Positions 21,993 through 32,162 of a DNA stretch of 64,000 nt are shown here, piece after piece. Both the position numbers and the translations under genes were made by a program. Numbering within the stretch: position 1 is the stretch's first letter; every line of letters starts with the position of its first letter. The notes below the pieces were generated by a model. The model had not been told where the DNA came from, ran no database searches, and saw only the letters and a list, made by a program, of their open reading frames with translations. Source of the DNA: Lytechinus variegatus (Eukaryota; Echinodermata; Echinoidea; Temnopleuroida; Toxopneustidae); the NCBI RefSeq assembly GCF_018143015.1, contig NC_054756.1:30067940-30131939 (forward strand), read 5' to 3'.

Positions 21993-22626
21993 TTAAAGGG
22001 GAATGAAACCTTTGGAACAAGTAGGCTTATGTCAGAAAAAAAAGAAAGAATAAGAACAAAGAAAGTTTGGAAAAAATCGGACAAATAATGAGAAAGTTAT
22101 GAGCATTTGAATATTGCAATCACTAGTGCTGTGGAGATCCTCACATTGGCAACGCGACAAGGATGTGTGATGTCCACTCATCTCTCCAGAGAGATCAGTG
22201 GTGATGTCACATGTGAACAACTTTCCCTTTGATGGACAATAAAATACATCAAAAATGTCTCTTTTTGCTTTTTCTTATGGTGATACAATCTCTTTATCCA
22301 TGATGTATTCTTTGAATTTCTGTATTACATGCCCTCCTATAGAAAGAACACATGATCTACTGATAGATGTGATAAAAGAGGCAATTTAAGTGAAATATAT
22401 ACTAAAGTAATGGGGAGAGTTGTTCACATTGCAAGTGACATCACACATCTTTGTCGCATTGCCAATGTGAGGATCTCCATAGCATTAGTGATCGCAATAT
22501 TCAAATGCTCATAACTTTCTCATTAGTTGTCCGATTTTTCTCAAACTTTCGTTGATCTGTTTTTTTAGATTTTTGGGGCTTTTTTCACACAAGCTATTTT
22601 GTTCCAAAGGTTTCATTCTCCTTTAA
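21993..22626. mobile_element. Foldback MITE, family B
   Basis: The left tip TTAAAGGGGAATGAAACCTT is mirrored by AAGGTTTCATTCTCCTTTAA at the right. The arms remain inverted for about 200 bp (TGAGCATTTGAATATTGCAA versus GCAATATTCAAATGCTCA; GTGAGGATCTCC versus GGAGATCCTCAC). It ends about 85 bp beyond the SDR stop codon, so the SDR transcript's 3' UTR may run into it. Confidence 0.75.
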
Positions 22627-22710
22627 TATTGAAATGAACCGCTTGATTCATAATAAATATCATCATGAATGATTTGTCTGAAGGGAAGTTTAGAGCCACC
22701 CAATGATTGC

Positions 22711-25700
22711 TCACATCAGAAATCTCCCTCCATCAATAGAAATGAGCATACCAGTCACACATCGTGCATCATCAGATATCAAATACTCGGTTGCCTTGAC
22801 AACCTCATCCACAGTCCCATGGCGACCAATAGGATGCATGGATTTAGACCACGTGATTACTTGTTCGTCTGTCTTACCAAGATGTCTATAGAGAGGAGTG
22901 AGTATCACACCTGGACTGTTTGGGGCGGAAGAAAAAAATGAAATCAAATAAAAGGATACTTTTGAAAAAAATGGAATGACTATGTTTGAGACAGAGATTT
23001 ACAATACATGCCCGTGCTATAGAGAAGGTGTGATTGCAACAAAGGTAAATAAAGCGTAATAAATTGCTATTAGATTTAATTCAATTTTTATTTTATTTTG
23101 TTCCCTGAAGCAGAACAATTATAGTAAAACAATCTATAGTAAGAAAGAAAGCCAGCTAATGTGAAGTGTCAAAATAAATTTCTTTTAAAGACTCTGAAAT
23201 TGTTTTTGGGACACTCTTCATTAAGAAAAAAAAAAAATATTCATACGCTAGACTAGAATGGGATGAAAGATATACTCACTTGAGAGAATTAACTCTGACT
23301 CCAAAGGGACCTAATTCTGTACCAAGATAGAAATATAAATAGAAGATGAGGAAACCAAGAAAGAATATGTACAAAAGATAGGTAAGCTGGAGCGATTAGG
23401 GAGGGAAAGTAAGAGTGACTGAGAAAGAATATGACAATGGACGTGTTCACACCGAGGAAATGATTACAGAGAAGGTTGGCTCTATAGGGAGAAGAAAGAA
23501 TGAGGGATGGATGGCAGCAATGTTATAGGTGACGAATGGACACAATGCGGAATACACTTACTGGTAAAAAAAAAATGAATAAATAAGGGGAAGAATAAGT
23601 AGTTCCCCCGAAATAAAAAAAAATAGATAAATAAATGAATGAATAAATAAATAAAGAATAAATAGATAAATAAATAGGTAAATAAACAAATATATCAACC
23701 AATCAATAATAGGCCACACACCCATATATCATGGTGAACGGCAGACCCCCACCTTTCTCCCAGAAATGATGAAAATCCGTTTTGTCAGATTTTTACTCAG
23801 AAATCATCCAAAGTACACCATGAGTCCTATAAGGCTTTTGATATCAGCTCGGTCTCTTCGCTCTCCCGGCTTTGATATTTTACAATACAAATTTTGTTTC
23901 AAACAAAAATGATGCAACCCCACCCCCCCCCCATTGGCGGCGGAAGCCAAAAATTTTAGGGGGGACGCAGGAAACAAATTGTCAAGCAAAAAAAAAGTCA
24001 TCAACAAATTTAGGGGGATCGTACCCCCACCTCAAAGTAAGGGGGGACACGTCCCCCCCACCCGCTTCTTCCGCCGTCTATGCCCCCCCTCCATAAACAC
24101 ATACACAAACCTGCACTCAATATACACTTATTTTATTTGACTTACCCACTGCGAGACTTTTTGTGAATTGATCAAGGGCGACTTTGGAGATTGAATAGGT
24201 AGGATTGTAATCACACTGTAAAGAAAGTGAATGTAAGCACCATTATCAATTAATTCAGTGCAGTGCATCCCCATGATTTTTTTAATCTAGGAAAAAAGAG
24301 GGCAGAAAGAAAGTGGAGAAAAGTATAAAAATGAGAGATCTGAATCTATATAGTAACCTTGTATTACACCTGTTATTCAACTGAGAATAAATGACGTCAT
24401 ATTCATTTCATCTTCCTTCCTTAAAAAACATGACTATGAATTTGATATGACTGATGGATTGTCTTTATTCATTCATTCATTTATTAAAATGGTTGATTGT
24501 TTTACGGCTTTCCCTTGAAATTAATTAAGTTGGCCACATCAGCTATAATTATGGTCTTAGTGTTGACCTCACGTTTCACTTTGCCGTGTGACGAGAATTT
24601 AAAACATGATGATTTAATATGCACCAACAAAGAAAAACAAACGAAGTCTGTATTACAGGCCACTTTTTAAGATTAATATTTTGATGGAAATGAATACTGA
24701 ATATAATTTTCCTACACCCCTTCGATTCCTCTCAAAGTTAAGTAAGTATCCTGACGAAGCCTTACGCAGAAAGTTTTCCGGGTAGGTGGCAAAAAGTTTT
24801 TGGACAGATAAATGATATTTATAGTGAAATCCAGTTCGCAGCCAAATGCTAAATTATATACATGACTTTGCTCAGAGTAAAAATTAAATATGAATATATA
24901 AACAGATCATATTCATGAATAAGATTTTAACATAAATAACATTTTAGTAAATAAGTTGGAAAGAATAACATTGATATCCGTGTAATTACTTTGATACAAA
25001 GAGTGGATTGTATGAAATAAAAGTTGTCTGTTGGAGAAAAAAGTATAAAAAACAGAGCATATTTAACGAAATAATATGCCTAATGGTAAACACTTCCGAC
25101 TGTTCTGATACAAGGGTTATAGGTTGGTTTGAGCATATAGTGGGGCATCCATCCGAGGGAGGTGGAACTAAAGTGGTATGGGGGTGCACATCTTGGGGAG
25201 GTGGAACTAAAGTTTGGAAAATCAGCTGTTGAAAGCAGAAGGGGTACAAATTCCAATTTGCTTGCCAGTGCCCGGACTGCATGCTCTGCCTCAACGGGAG
25301 GGTAATTTTAACCCAGTGCACCACAGCCTATGCCCTCGTGATAAAATGGTGTCGGATTATGATGAAATATAAATGAATTATTAGTGCTTTGACACTTACT
25401 GTAGTTTTTGAAGCGACACTTGACATGTTCACGACACAGCCTGTGTATAAGAGAAGGAAAAGCTTTATTTTCAATTTAAAATTCATTTTTTTTCATAAGC
25501 CAATATAAAATGTGTGATACAATTTTGCTTAAACAGAAAAAAGGGAAAGATAACAAAATATCAACTCTCTAAATAATGAAATGTTAAAATAGACATTTCA
25601 AAGGTTGGAAGAGTGGCAACTTTTTCCATTATGTTATATCTAACCCTGCATAAAGCTGAATACAAAATTTTAAGTGTTGTATCGAACCATATAAAGTGAT

Positions 25701-28700
25701 AAATACAAACATTTAGAAAAGTTTGTGTCTCCTATAACCTTTCAAATGTTGATTTAACATTTTAAGAGTGAATTCATTTGAATTATTATTCTTTCTCTCC
25801 CCCCTCCCTCCCCCGGGTCCCTCCCCTCTCCCCCTCTCTCTTTCTTCATCATTTTTTTTGTTACTTTCTACGCATTGCCTAAATACATACTTCACTATAG
25901 TCCACATTCTTATTGTTCTATACTCCTGATCTTTCTTGATTATACTCCCATAAAGCAACCGGTATGGTCACAAAATTATTAATAATAACCTTTGGATTCT
26001 TTCAAATATGGGATGGCAAGCTTTGATAGGTATACAGCGGATCTGAGATTCAGGTTTATGACGTCATCAAAGAATTTCATCTGAAGATCATGAAACCTCC
26101 CTTTAGCTGGTCGACCTGCATTGTTTATCTGTAAAATAATAAAAATGATGGAAATAATAACAATAATTAAATGAATAATGATAATCATTTCTTGAACTAT
26201 TTAACATAATAGGCATGCACTCCAAAAGTTACTTTTAATTATCACTCTGGTTTCAGCCCTGCAAGACTTATACAGTCCACTTTACAAAGGAGAAAATTCA
26301 AGCCAGGTGATTGGGAGTGCTGATCAATTTCTTCTTCATTGTTCTTATTTTCCATAGATATTTTCCACCCCCTTCTTCATCCACAGTTTCTCAGCTTCAT
26401 CTTTTTCCCCTTCATCTCTTCTATTGATAGTCTATTCTTCCTCAGTCCCTTTTTTAATTCTTTCTCTCCCTTTGCTCTCTTCTTCTTCTATCTCCCTCTT
26501 CGTTTTTCTAATGCATGTAAGCCACAATTTCAAACCAAATTTTTTATTTGATTTCACTTGGTATTTTCCTTTTACAAGTGGCGTAACGGGGGGGGGGGGG
26601 GCAAGGGGGCATGTGCCCTCGTGTTATTATTATTTTGATATGCATCCTATATATTCAGCACACTTTTGAATACCAATCAGTGCTTAAAACGTTCCGTTTT
26701 GGGGTCAATACATAAAATAAAACCACGCTTCGCGCTCGAACTTTTTATTTACTGAATTACGTGACATGAATCAGCTCTCATTGCTTCATTTGATCAATGA
26801 GATACGTTTGTTCTTGAAAAATCCTTTTTTTTCAGGTCAGTGTACATGGATATTTGCCCGTTCAGATCAATAAGTGACCCAAAATATTTGTTTTGGCACC
26901 CCCCCCCCCCCTTGCCATGACCCGTGGGGCGCCACTGCTCAGTTCTAGAGTCTTGTATATTTCACATGGTAAAAAAGAAAATCGTAATTTGGATGATTCC
27001 AGTGAAAAATAAGGCTAATGACGAATATTTAGCACGTGTGAAAACCAAACTAGAACATGATTATAGAATCACAAATGCTAATCAAAGTCACGATTACAAT
27101 AGCAATCATCATTACTCTGGGCCTTTTCACACGTGAAACTCGAATCATCATAGATTCTAAACATGCACTAGTTTGGTTTCACACGTGCTAAATATTCATA
27201 ATTGGCCTCATTTTTTTTCACTGGATTTTTTTACCGTATGAAAGGGCGGAATGATGATTCAAGATTCACGTGTGAAAAGGCCCTTAATATTCTAAAGATT
27301 TTTCTGTACGCTGGAAATTGAAAAGGGGATGACATATATATTCTCATTTTATCTATCTATGCTTAGGTTATTATGTATCCTTACAAGAATATCCAGACGT
27401 CCAAACTTTCCTATTGTTTCTGAAAATATCTTGTCTATATCTTCGTCCTCGGTCAAGTCTCCTGGAACAAGTAAAATCTGAAGAAAAAAATATTGTAGAG
27501 AAGATGAGGATGATAATAATAATAATAACAACAACTAATAATAATGATAATAACAACAATAATAATAATATGATGGTGATGATGATGTTTATAGTGATGA
27601 TGACATGATCGGCAACCTTGAGACATGATCCTGGGATGACTATAAGAAAATAAAAGCTGTGGGAGCACAGCACTTTCAAAGATGTTTTACTCTCTCATTT
27701 CTCACCATCAGCAAGGACTTGAACCAAACGGTTCCTTAAAGGATGTGCAGCTTTCTGTACATTCAGTGTTTATAGATGCTTTTAACATATAGGTTTGTTT
27801 GTTTTCTTTCCGAAGTCATTAAAACACAATATCACATACACAATAACTTACAAAATAACAATAATAATAACAACACGAAACGGTTGGATAGCTCATGTCG
27901 GAGCTGTTTAGCATAGCAGCTCTGTTTTACCATAATTACGGTAAAACTATAAACCCAATGATTATTTGAAACTCAACAAAGTTTCGATATTTACCCTTGT
28001 TTCTTTTTTGTTAAGGACTACCTCACTGACCTTTTTTTCGCTGAGCCCACATTGTCGGCATGATGTCTCAACATCTTTCAGCTTCCCTGCATCTCTTCCA
28101 GTGAGTGCAAGACTGCAACCGAGCTCAGCGAAACGTTGTGCAATACCAGCTCCTATTCCAGAGCTTGAACCTGTTATTAATAATTATGCTAAATTATCAC
28201 ATTTTGAATATCAAGGCAATCGAACACATTATGGGCCCGTTGCATAAAACTTTTTACCAGAGAAAACTTACCTTAAAAAACTCAGGTTGTTTTTACCGGA
28301 GTTTTTGCCCTGCGTTAAAGTCAATGGCAGAAATCAGACTTAGTTTTCAGTTTTTACCAGTTACAAAGTTCTATGCAACAGGCCCCTGGTATGCGACTCG
28401 ATTTTATGATACATAGAACGTAGTAGAATATGATGCGAATATTGAAAATAAAATGTATTTATACGTATACGGATAGGCCTAGTTATGATCATACCCGTGT
28501 CTTATATGCTACCATTCTAATTAGAATAAAATCATTTTGAATATCTAAATAATGATTAGTGCAATATTACACTCATCTGAGCATAGTTTAAGGGTGCATG
28601 TTAGCTATTAAAGGTCAAGTCCACCACAGAAAAACGTTGATTTGAATAAATAAAGAAAAATCAAGCTAGCATGATGCTGAAAATTTCATCAAAATCGGAT

Positions 28701-29574
28701 GTAAAATACTAAAGTTATGGCATTTTTAAGTTTCGCTTATTTTGCACAAAACAGTAATATGTGCACAACTCAGTAAAATGCAAATGGGACAGTCAGAGAT
28801 GTCCATCACTCACTATTTCTTTTTTTTTATTGTTTGAACTATAAAATATTTCATTTTTTACAGATTTGAAAATAAGGACCAACTTGACTGAACCATAGTA
28901 TTAAACAATGCTATATCCCTCATGTTCAGGCAGGAATTAATTGTTGTTTCACTTGACAATGAGGAGAAAATTATAATATTTCATATAATAAAATACAAAA
29001 GAAACAGTGCATGGATGACGTCATCATTGTCCTCTTCTTGGATACCGACCACAGGATGTGCATATTACTGTTTTGTGAAATTAAGCGAAACTTTAAATTG
29101 TCATTATTTTCTTATTTTACAGCCGATTTGATGACATTTTCAGTGTATTGCTTGTTAGATTTTTCTCTTTTTATTCAAATCAACTTTTTGTTGGGGTGGA
29201 CCTGTCCTTTGCATCATAGCGCGCAGAAATGAACCATGTTTTTTAATATAACAAGTGAATAGTTCAAGCTTTTAGGGTGCAAACGAGCATTCCCTGGTGC
29301 AAAATACTTATGTAAAAAGGTGCATTATAGGAGATTACACCCTGGATACTAGTGTTTCATTTAAGGTGCAAAATTTCTTAGCGCGTATTATATTCAATTC
29401 AAATTCAAATTGTTTTATTCTCTCAGTAAAACCTTTACATAGAAAGAAATATTTTACAAAGTTAAAATACATGTATTACAAATCGGTGTAAAAGTCTAAA
29501 AATTGCATTATGGTTCAGAATCATACTAATATATAATAGGGCTTACCTGTGATCAAAGCAACCTTGCCTTCCAT
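22711..29574 (-). CDS. Classical short-chain dehydrogenase/reductase (SDR), 8 exons
   Basis: Predicted exons on the minus strand: 29574-29547, 28170-28031, 27477-27385, 26128-25990, 25440-25400, 24215-24146, 23316-23280 and 22915-22711. All introns are GT..AG, all phases join, total 753 nt, 250 aa, the usual length of a classical SDR. Seen motifs: MEGKVALITG start and TGSSSGIG at residues 9-16 (dinucleotide fold), Arg-35 in LTGRD after strand 2 (suggests NADP(H) by family rule), Asp-63, NNAG at 89-92, Asn-114, Ser-141, Tyr-154 and Lys-158 in YSISK, NPGVILTP, and the C-terminal TGMLISIDGG. It therefore should be an active NAD(P)-dependent oxidoreductase, soluble, without signal peptide or membrane segment. 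Substrate cannot be read from sequence; FabG-like 3-oxoacyl reductase and DHRS/carbonyl reductase members are the nearest styles. Introns carry several MITEs. Confidence 0.94.
23576..23700. repeat. AAATAAATAGATA-type low-complexity repeat
   Basis: A tetranucleotide-like run of AATA/AATG/GATA units in an SDR intron. It is simple sequence with no other content. Confidence 0.85.
23930..24080. mobile_element. Small GGCGGCGGAAG-tipped MITE in an SDR intron
   Basis: Left ATTGGCGGCGGAAGCC is mirrored by CTTCTTCCGCCGTCTAT at the right; TTTAGGGGGGACG and GGGGACACGTCCCCCC are subterminal. It is flanked by C runs, so an 8-bp target duplication (CCCCCCCC versus CCCCCCCT) is possible but not informative. 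It lies between SDR exons 6 and 7. Confidence 0.5.
26575..26938. mobile_element. hAT-like GGGGGG-tipped element in SDR intron 3
   Basis: Left AGTGGCGTAACGGGGGG and right GTGGGGCGCCACTGCT are inverted CAGTGGCGTA-type tips. G and C runs lie next to them and one CACGCTTCGCGCTCGA core (satellite-like) is inside at about 26724. The flanking sequences do not show a clear 8-bp duplication. No coding capacity. Confidence 0.6.
26964..27289. repeat. Two interleaved palindromes in SDR intron 3
   Basis: The first palindrome pairs about 26964-27048 with 27163-27245 (TTAGCACGTGTGAAAACCAA versus TTGGTTTCACACGTGCTAA, and CCAGTGAAAAA versus TTTTTCACTGG). The second pairs about 27118-27150 with 27253-27289 (GGGCCTTTTCACACGTGAA versus TTCACGTGTGAAAAGGCCC). 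The left arm of the second lies in the loop of the first. Probably one MITE inserted into, or recombined with, another of the same TCACACGTG family. Confidence 0.6.
27516..27605. repeat. AAT/GAT trinucleotide microsatellite
   Basis: Runs of AATAATAAT, AACAACAA and GATGATGATG just upstream (minus-strand sense) of SDR exon 3. Simple sequence only. Confidence 0.9.
28230..28387. mobile_element. Palindromic MITE with GGGCCCGTTGCATAAAAC tips
   Basis: Left GGGCCCGTTGCATAAAACTT is mirrored by AAGTTCTATGCAACAGGCCC. The inner arms AAACTTACC, CTCAGGTTG and GTTTTTACCGGAG also have facing counterparts. It lies in SDR intron 1 and is of the same general style as the elements at 7117, 40467 and 41628. Confidence 0.65.
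28608..29210. mobile_element. Foldback MITE, family A, copy 2
   Basis: It carries the same tips and arms as the copy at 2764: TTAAAGGTCAAGTCCACCAC at left, GGGGTGGACCTGTCCTTT at right, and CATCAAAATCGGATGTAAAA facing TTTTACAGCCGATTTGATG. Located in SDR intron 1. Confidence 0.8.
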
Positions 29575-30103
29575 GATAACACTATGCAGATTGATGTCAG
29601 TTTCCTATCAACGTTTACATAGATTGGCCTCCATCGATTGTAGGAATTCTCATGATAGGAGTAAATGGGTAGACTGTGAAAGGAATACTGTGGATGAAAT
29701 AATGCGGGCGGAAAATGAATACTAATAAAACTGACAAAATAATTTGCAGGTACACTGACTGTTGAAATTAAAACTGTAAAAAAAAAACATTATTACTGGC
29801 AGCTGGGACAGTATAATTGTTAAATTACAATGGGCTGTGAGTGCAAAAATACTGGATATCTGTTAAAAACAACAACAACAACAACACCATTTTAACATTC
29901 AATTAACTTGAAAATTGCCGTTGAATAGGAACACTATTTGTACGATAGTCGATAGATGAACTGCAATCAACGTAAAAACATGATAGTTTGTAATAGTATT
30001 TTTTATAAAGGGTTTTAAAAGGTAAACATCCTGCAAATCTACTATTTTCCTTTGTAAAATAATAGTGTCCCTGTTGCACGGAATGGGAAAAAAGTCAAGG
30101 AAA
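29575..30103. other. Upstream flank of the SDR gene
   Basis: AT-rich DNA with short AAC repeats (near 29869). This should contain the SDR 5' UTR and promoter, but no clear TATA or initiator arrangement stands out. No exon seen. Confidence 0.4.
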
Positions 30104-30345
30104 GAAGCCGGGGGGGGGGCTCTTTCATTGATACCATATGCATGACCATGGGGTTTTCTGAAAATGCACCCTTAACAAGCATGGCGTGTGAAACCCTACC
30201 CTTAACATGGACCTATTAATAGGTCCATGCCCCGAGCAAGTATTGGAAACAAATCGGTATAAAGACAAGTAATTCCCTGAAATCGTGCTAGCGATATCGT
30301 GTCCATTGACGCTGCTGGCGCTCTTCACATTTCACTTTGGCTGTA
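30104..30345. mobile_element. Partial copy related to the 18040 MITE
   Basis: A G run is followed by GCTCTTTCATT, CATGACCATGGGG, TTCTGAAAATGCACCCTTAA and GCGTGTGAAACCCTACCCTT, all close to phrases in the 18040-18593 element. The right part diverges and no target duplication is evident, so this is a truncated relative. Confidence 0.55.
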
Positions 30346-30552
30346 GTTGGTCAGTTGGAGATCTTCTAAAATAAATCGTAAGTAGTGTTTGATTGTTTTC
30401 AGGTCGTAGATCATGCTTATTTTTTCCATTAGCTAATGCATGAGTTAATTTAGTCGTTTCTCTGTACAATGTGGCTTTATCATGCTTTTTAATTGAGGAG
30501 AAAAGGTGTTCACGATCGAGAATGGATAGTCACCTAACCCAGGCCAAGGCAG

Positions 30553-30823
30553 GGGGCTCCCGGCCGCGTAGCGGTCGGGAGCCCAGGATCGAATTCGTAC
30601 TACGTGCAATTTGGCATACTCACCTGACAAGCGTGAAGTATGGTCAAAATAATTCTCCGAATAAATAGTTAAAACAGAAATCAAGCACTTACCACGATTA
30701 TATGGATGATGGTCTAACGAGTGGCAGTTTTTCTGACATCTGGGCACAGACTGGAACCTCAAAAAACGAAAAGTTCTCTCCTACCCCCGTCTCGATCGGC
30801 CATTTTTGTTATGAATTGTATTT
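30553..30823 (-). repeat. Exon-like duplicate, copy 2 (inverted relative to copy 1)
   Basis: Reverse complement of 14392-14652 with high similarity along about 260 bp, including ATGGCCGATCGAGACGGG, GGTAAGTGCTTGATTTCTG, CTTCACGCTTGTCAGGTGAG and a GC hairpin at the end (30555-30583, GGCTCCCG...CGGGAGCC). The hairpin core has diverged from copy 1 but the pairing is kept. Sequence beyond the hairpin differs between copies after GGGTTAG. Confidence 0.6.
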
Positions 30824-30829
30824 GTAACA

Positions 30830-32040
30830 AAATGGAGAGTCATAACCTATGCACGTTAAAACCGATGCACTATTCGTCAAAGAGTAGGCCTAGGGTGTTT
30901 TACCCGGTGTATTGCACTTGCCGGTCCCGGTAAGTCAAGTCAATCTTGACATTCATATGCCATAATAATCAATACAAAAGATTGTGGGCATTGACTGAAA
31001 CTAAAGACAAGACACAAATATTTTTAATAGGCCTATAATAAAAAGCATGTAAAAACAGCAAAATTGCTCACCTCGGCCTGCAAAGTGGCTTCCCATGTCT
31101 CTTCGTTGAAAATAAAAGGAAGGATGTTAGTCACAGCATCAACAGTCAATCACTTCAAAACAAAACTAGACAAGTTTTGGTCTGCATGGCATTATGCTCA
31201 TGCATGGGATTAGTACTAGTCACTGCATTGGCACAGCAAAGGACAAATAGCACAGATAGTGATTTATCCAAGCTAGGAAGACAACGTACAGTACAAGATA
31301 GACCTGGAAACTTGACTGCAGACACAACTGTATTTTTCCAGTAGATGCGGTATAAAGGTATAAAGGTATGTTGGTGGCGCTAATACAATTCACAACCTTA
31401 ATTCAGCATGTCGGTATTTTTTTTTTTTGATAAAATAGAGACACCAATAAATACAATAACTTAAAAAACATACTTTTTATATTTTTGCTGACTATCATAC
31501 TTGTTGGAAAATATTCAAAGATGGCAAATTAAACAAAAGGTATAGAAAATTCTACGTATCTTGAATGAAGCCCCGCAAGTGCTACCGTTCGTTTGTCAAT
31601 TAACATTCCACCAAAGTCTTTACAGTAAAAAGATTGAACACTTTGCTACTTTGCATAATGCTTTGCATTGATTTACGTGTAAAATAGTTTTTGTGCCTAG
31701 TCTTTACCTGTAGTGTCTTTGATATGAAGATAAATTGCGCTGCCCTTTTTAGCTCATTAGACAAAAACTTTGGGAAATTGCAAGCTCGCTCCGTATTTTT
31801 TCAATGAGAAGAAAAATCAACGCTTAAATGATGCTAGTAATTGAGGGATATTCATCATAGTAAGGGGAATTGAATTCACATCATTTGGTAAGTTTCGTAG
31901 GAGGACTTGATTCTGTAAATCCTCTTCTGAAATTTGCGGGACTTTGTTGCAATTTTGCATGCGCCTTGCCTTCAATTTTCCTGTACACAGCGGCAGTAAT
32001 GCACCAATGGGTGGATAAAACCTTGCTCTCTGTTGCCTGT
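30830..32040. other. Intergenic stretch, no gene assigned
   Basis: No family-like exon was found. One exon-like piece on the minus strand near 31070-31110 (ATGGGAAGCC..., followed by GTGAGC) has the form of a first exon, but nothing downstream supports it. A minus-strand open frame at 31817-32095 has no recognisable similarity and overlaps repeat sequence. Confidence 0.4.
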
Positions 32041-32162
32041 GTGGTGAAATAAGGTTGGCAATGTTTAGCTTATTTTCTCTTGTATTAGGGGACAAATGCT
32101 TGATTTTTTGTCACTGTTGAGTTCCATTACTCTTTTAATTATTTAATCTAAATATGAAGAGT

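Noticed and set aside
22669-22941. Plus-strand frames at the SDR last exon
   Set aside because: Antisense shadows of a well-supported coding exon.
25008-25324. Overlapping plus and minus frames around GGAGGTGGAACTAAAGT
   Set aside because: The long frames come from a short direct duplication (AGGTGGAACTAAAGT, twice) in an SDR intron; no gene-like features.
31070-31110. Candidate alternative first exon of the SDR gene (ATGGGAAGCC, donor GTGAGC)
   Set aside because: Its phase would join SDR exon 2, but the resulting protein would lose the first strand of the nucleotide-binding fold, which exon 29574-29547 supplies perfectly.
31817-32095. 92-codon minus-strand open frame, basic and Asn-rich
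   Set aside because: No similarity that I recognise. It overlaps the repeated segment shared with 36600, where the frame is not preserved.
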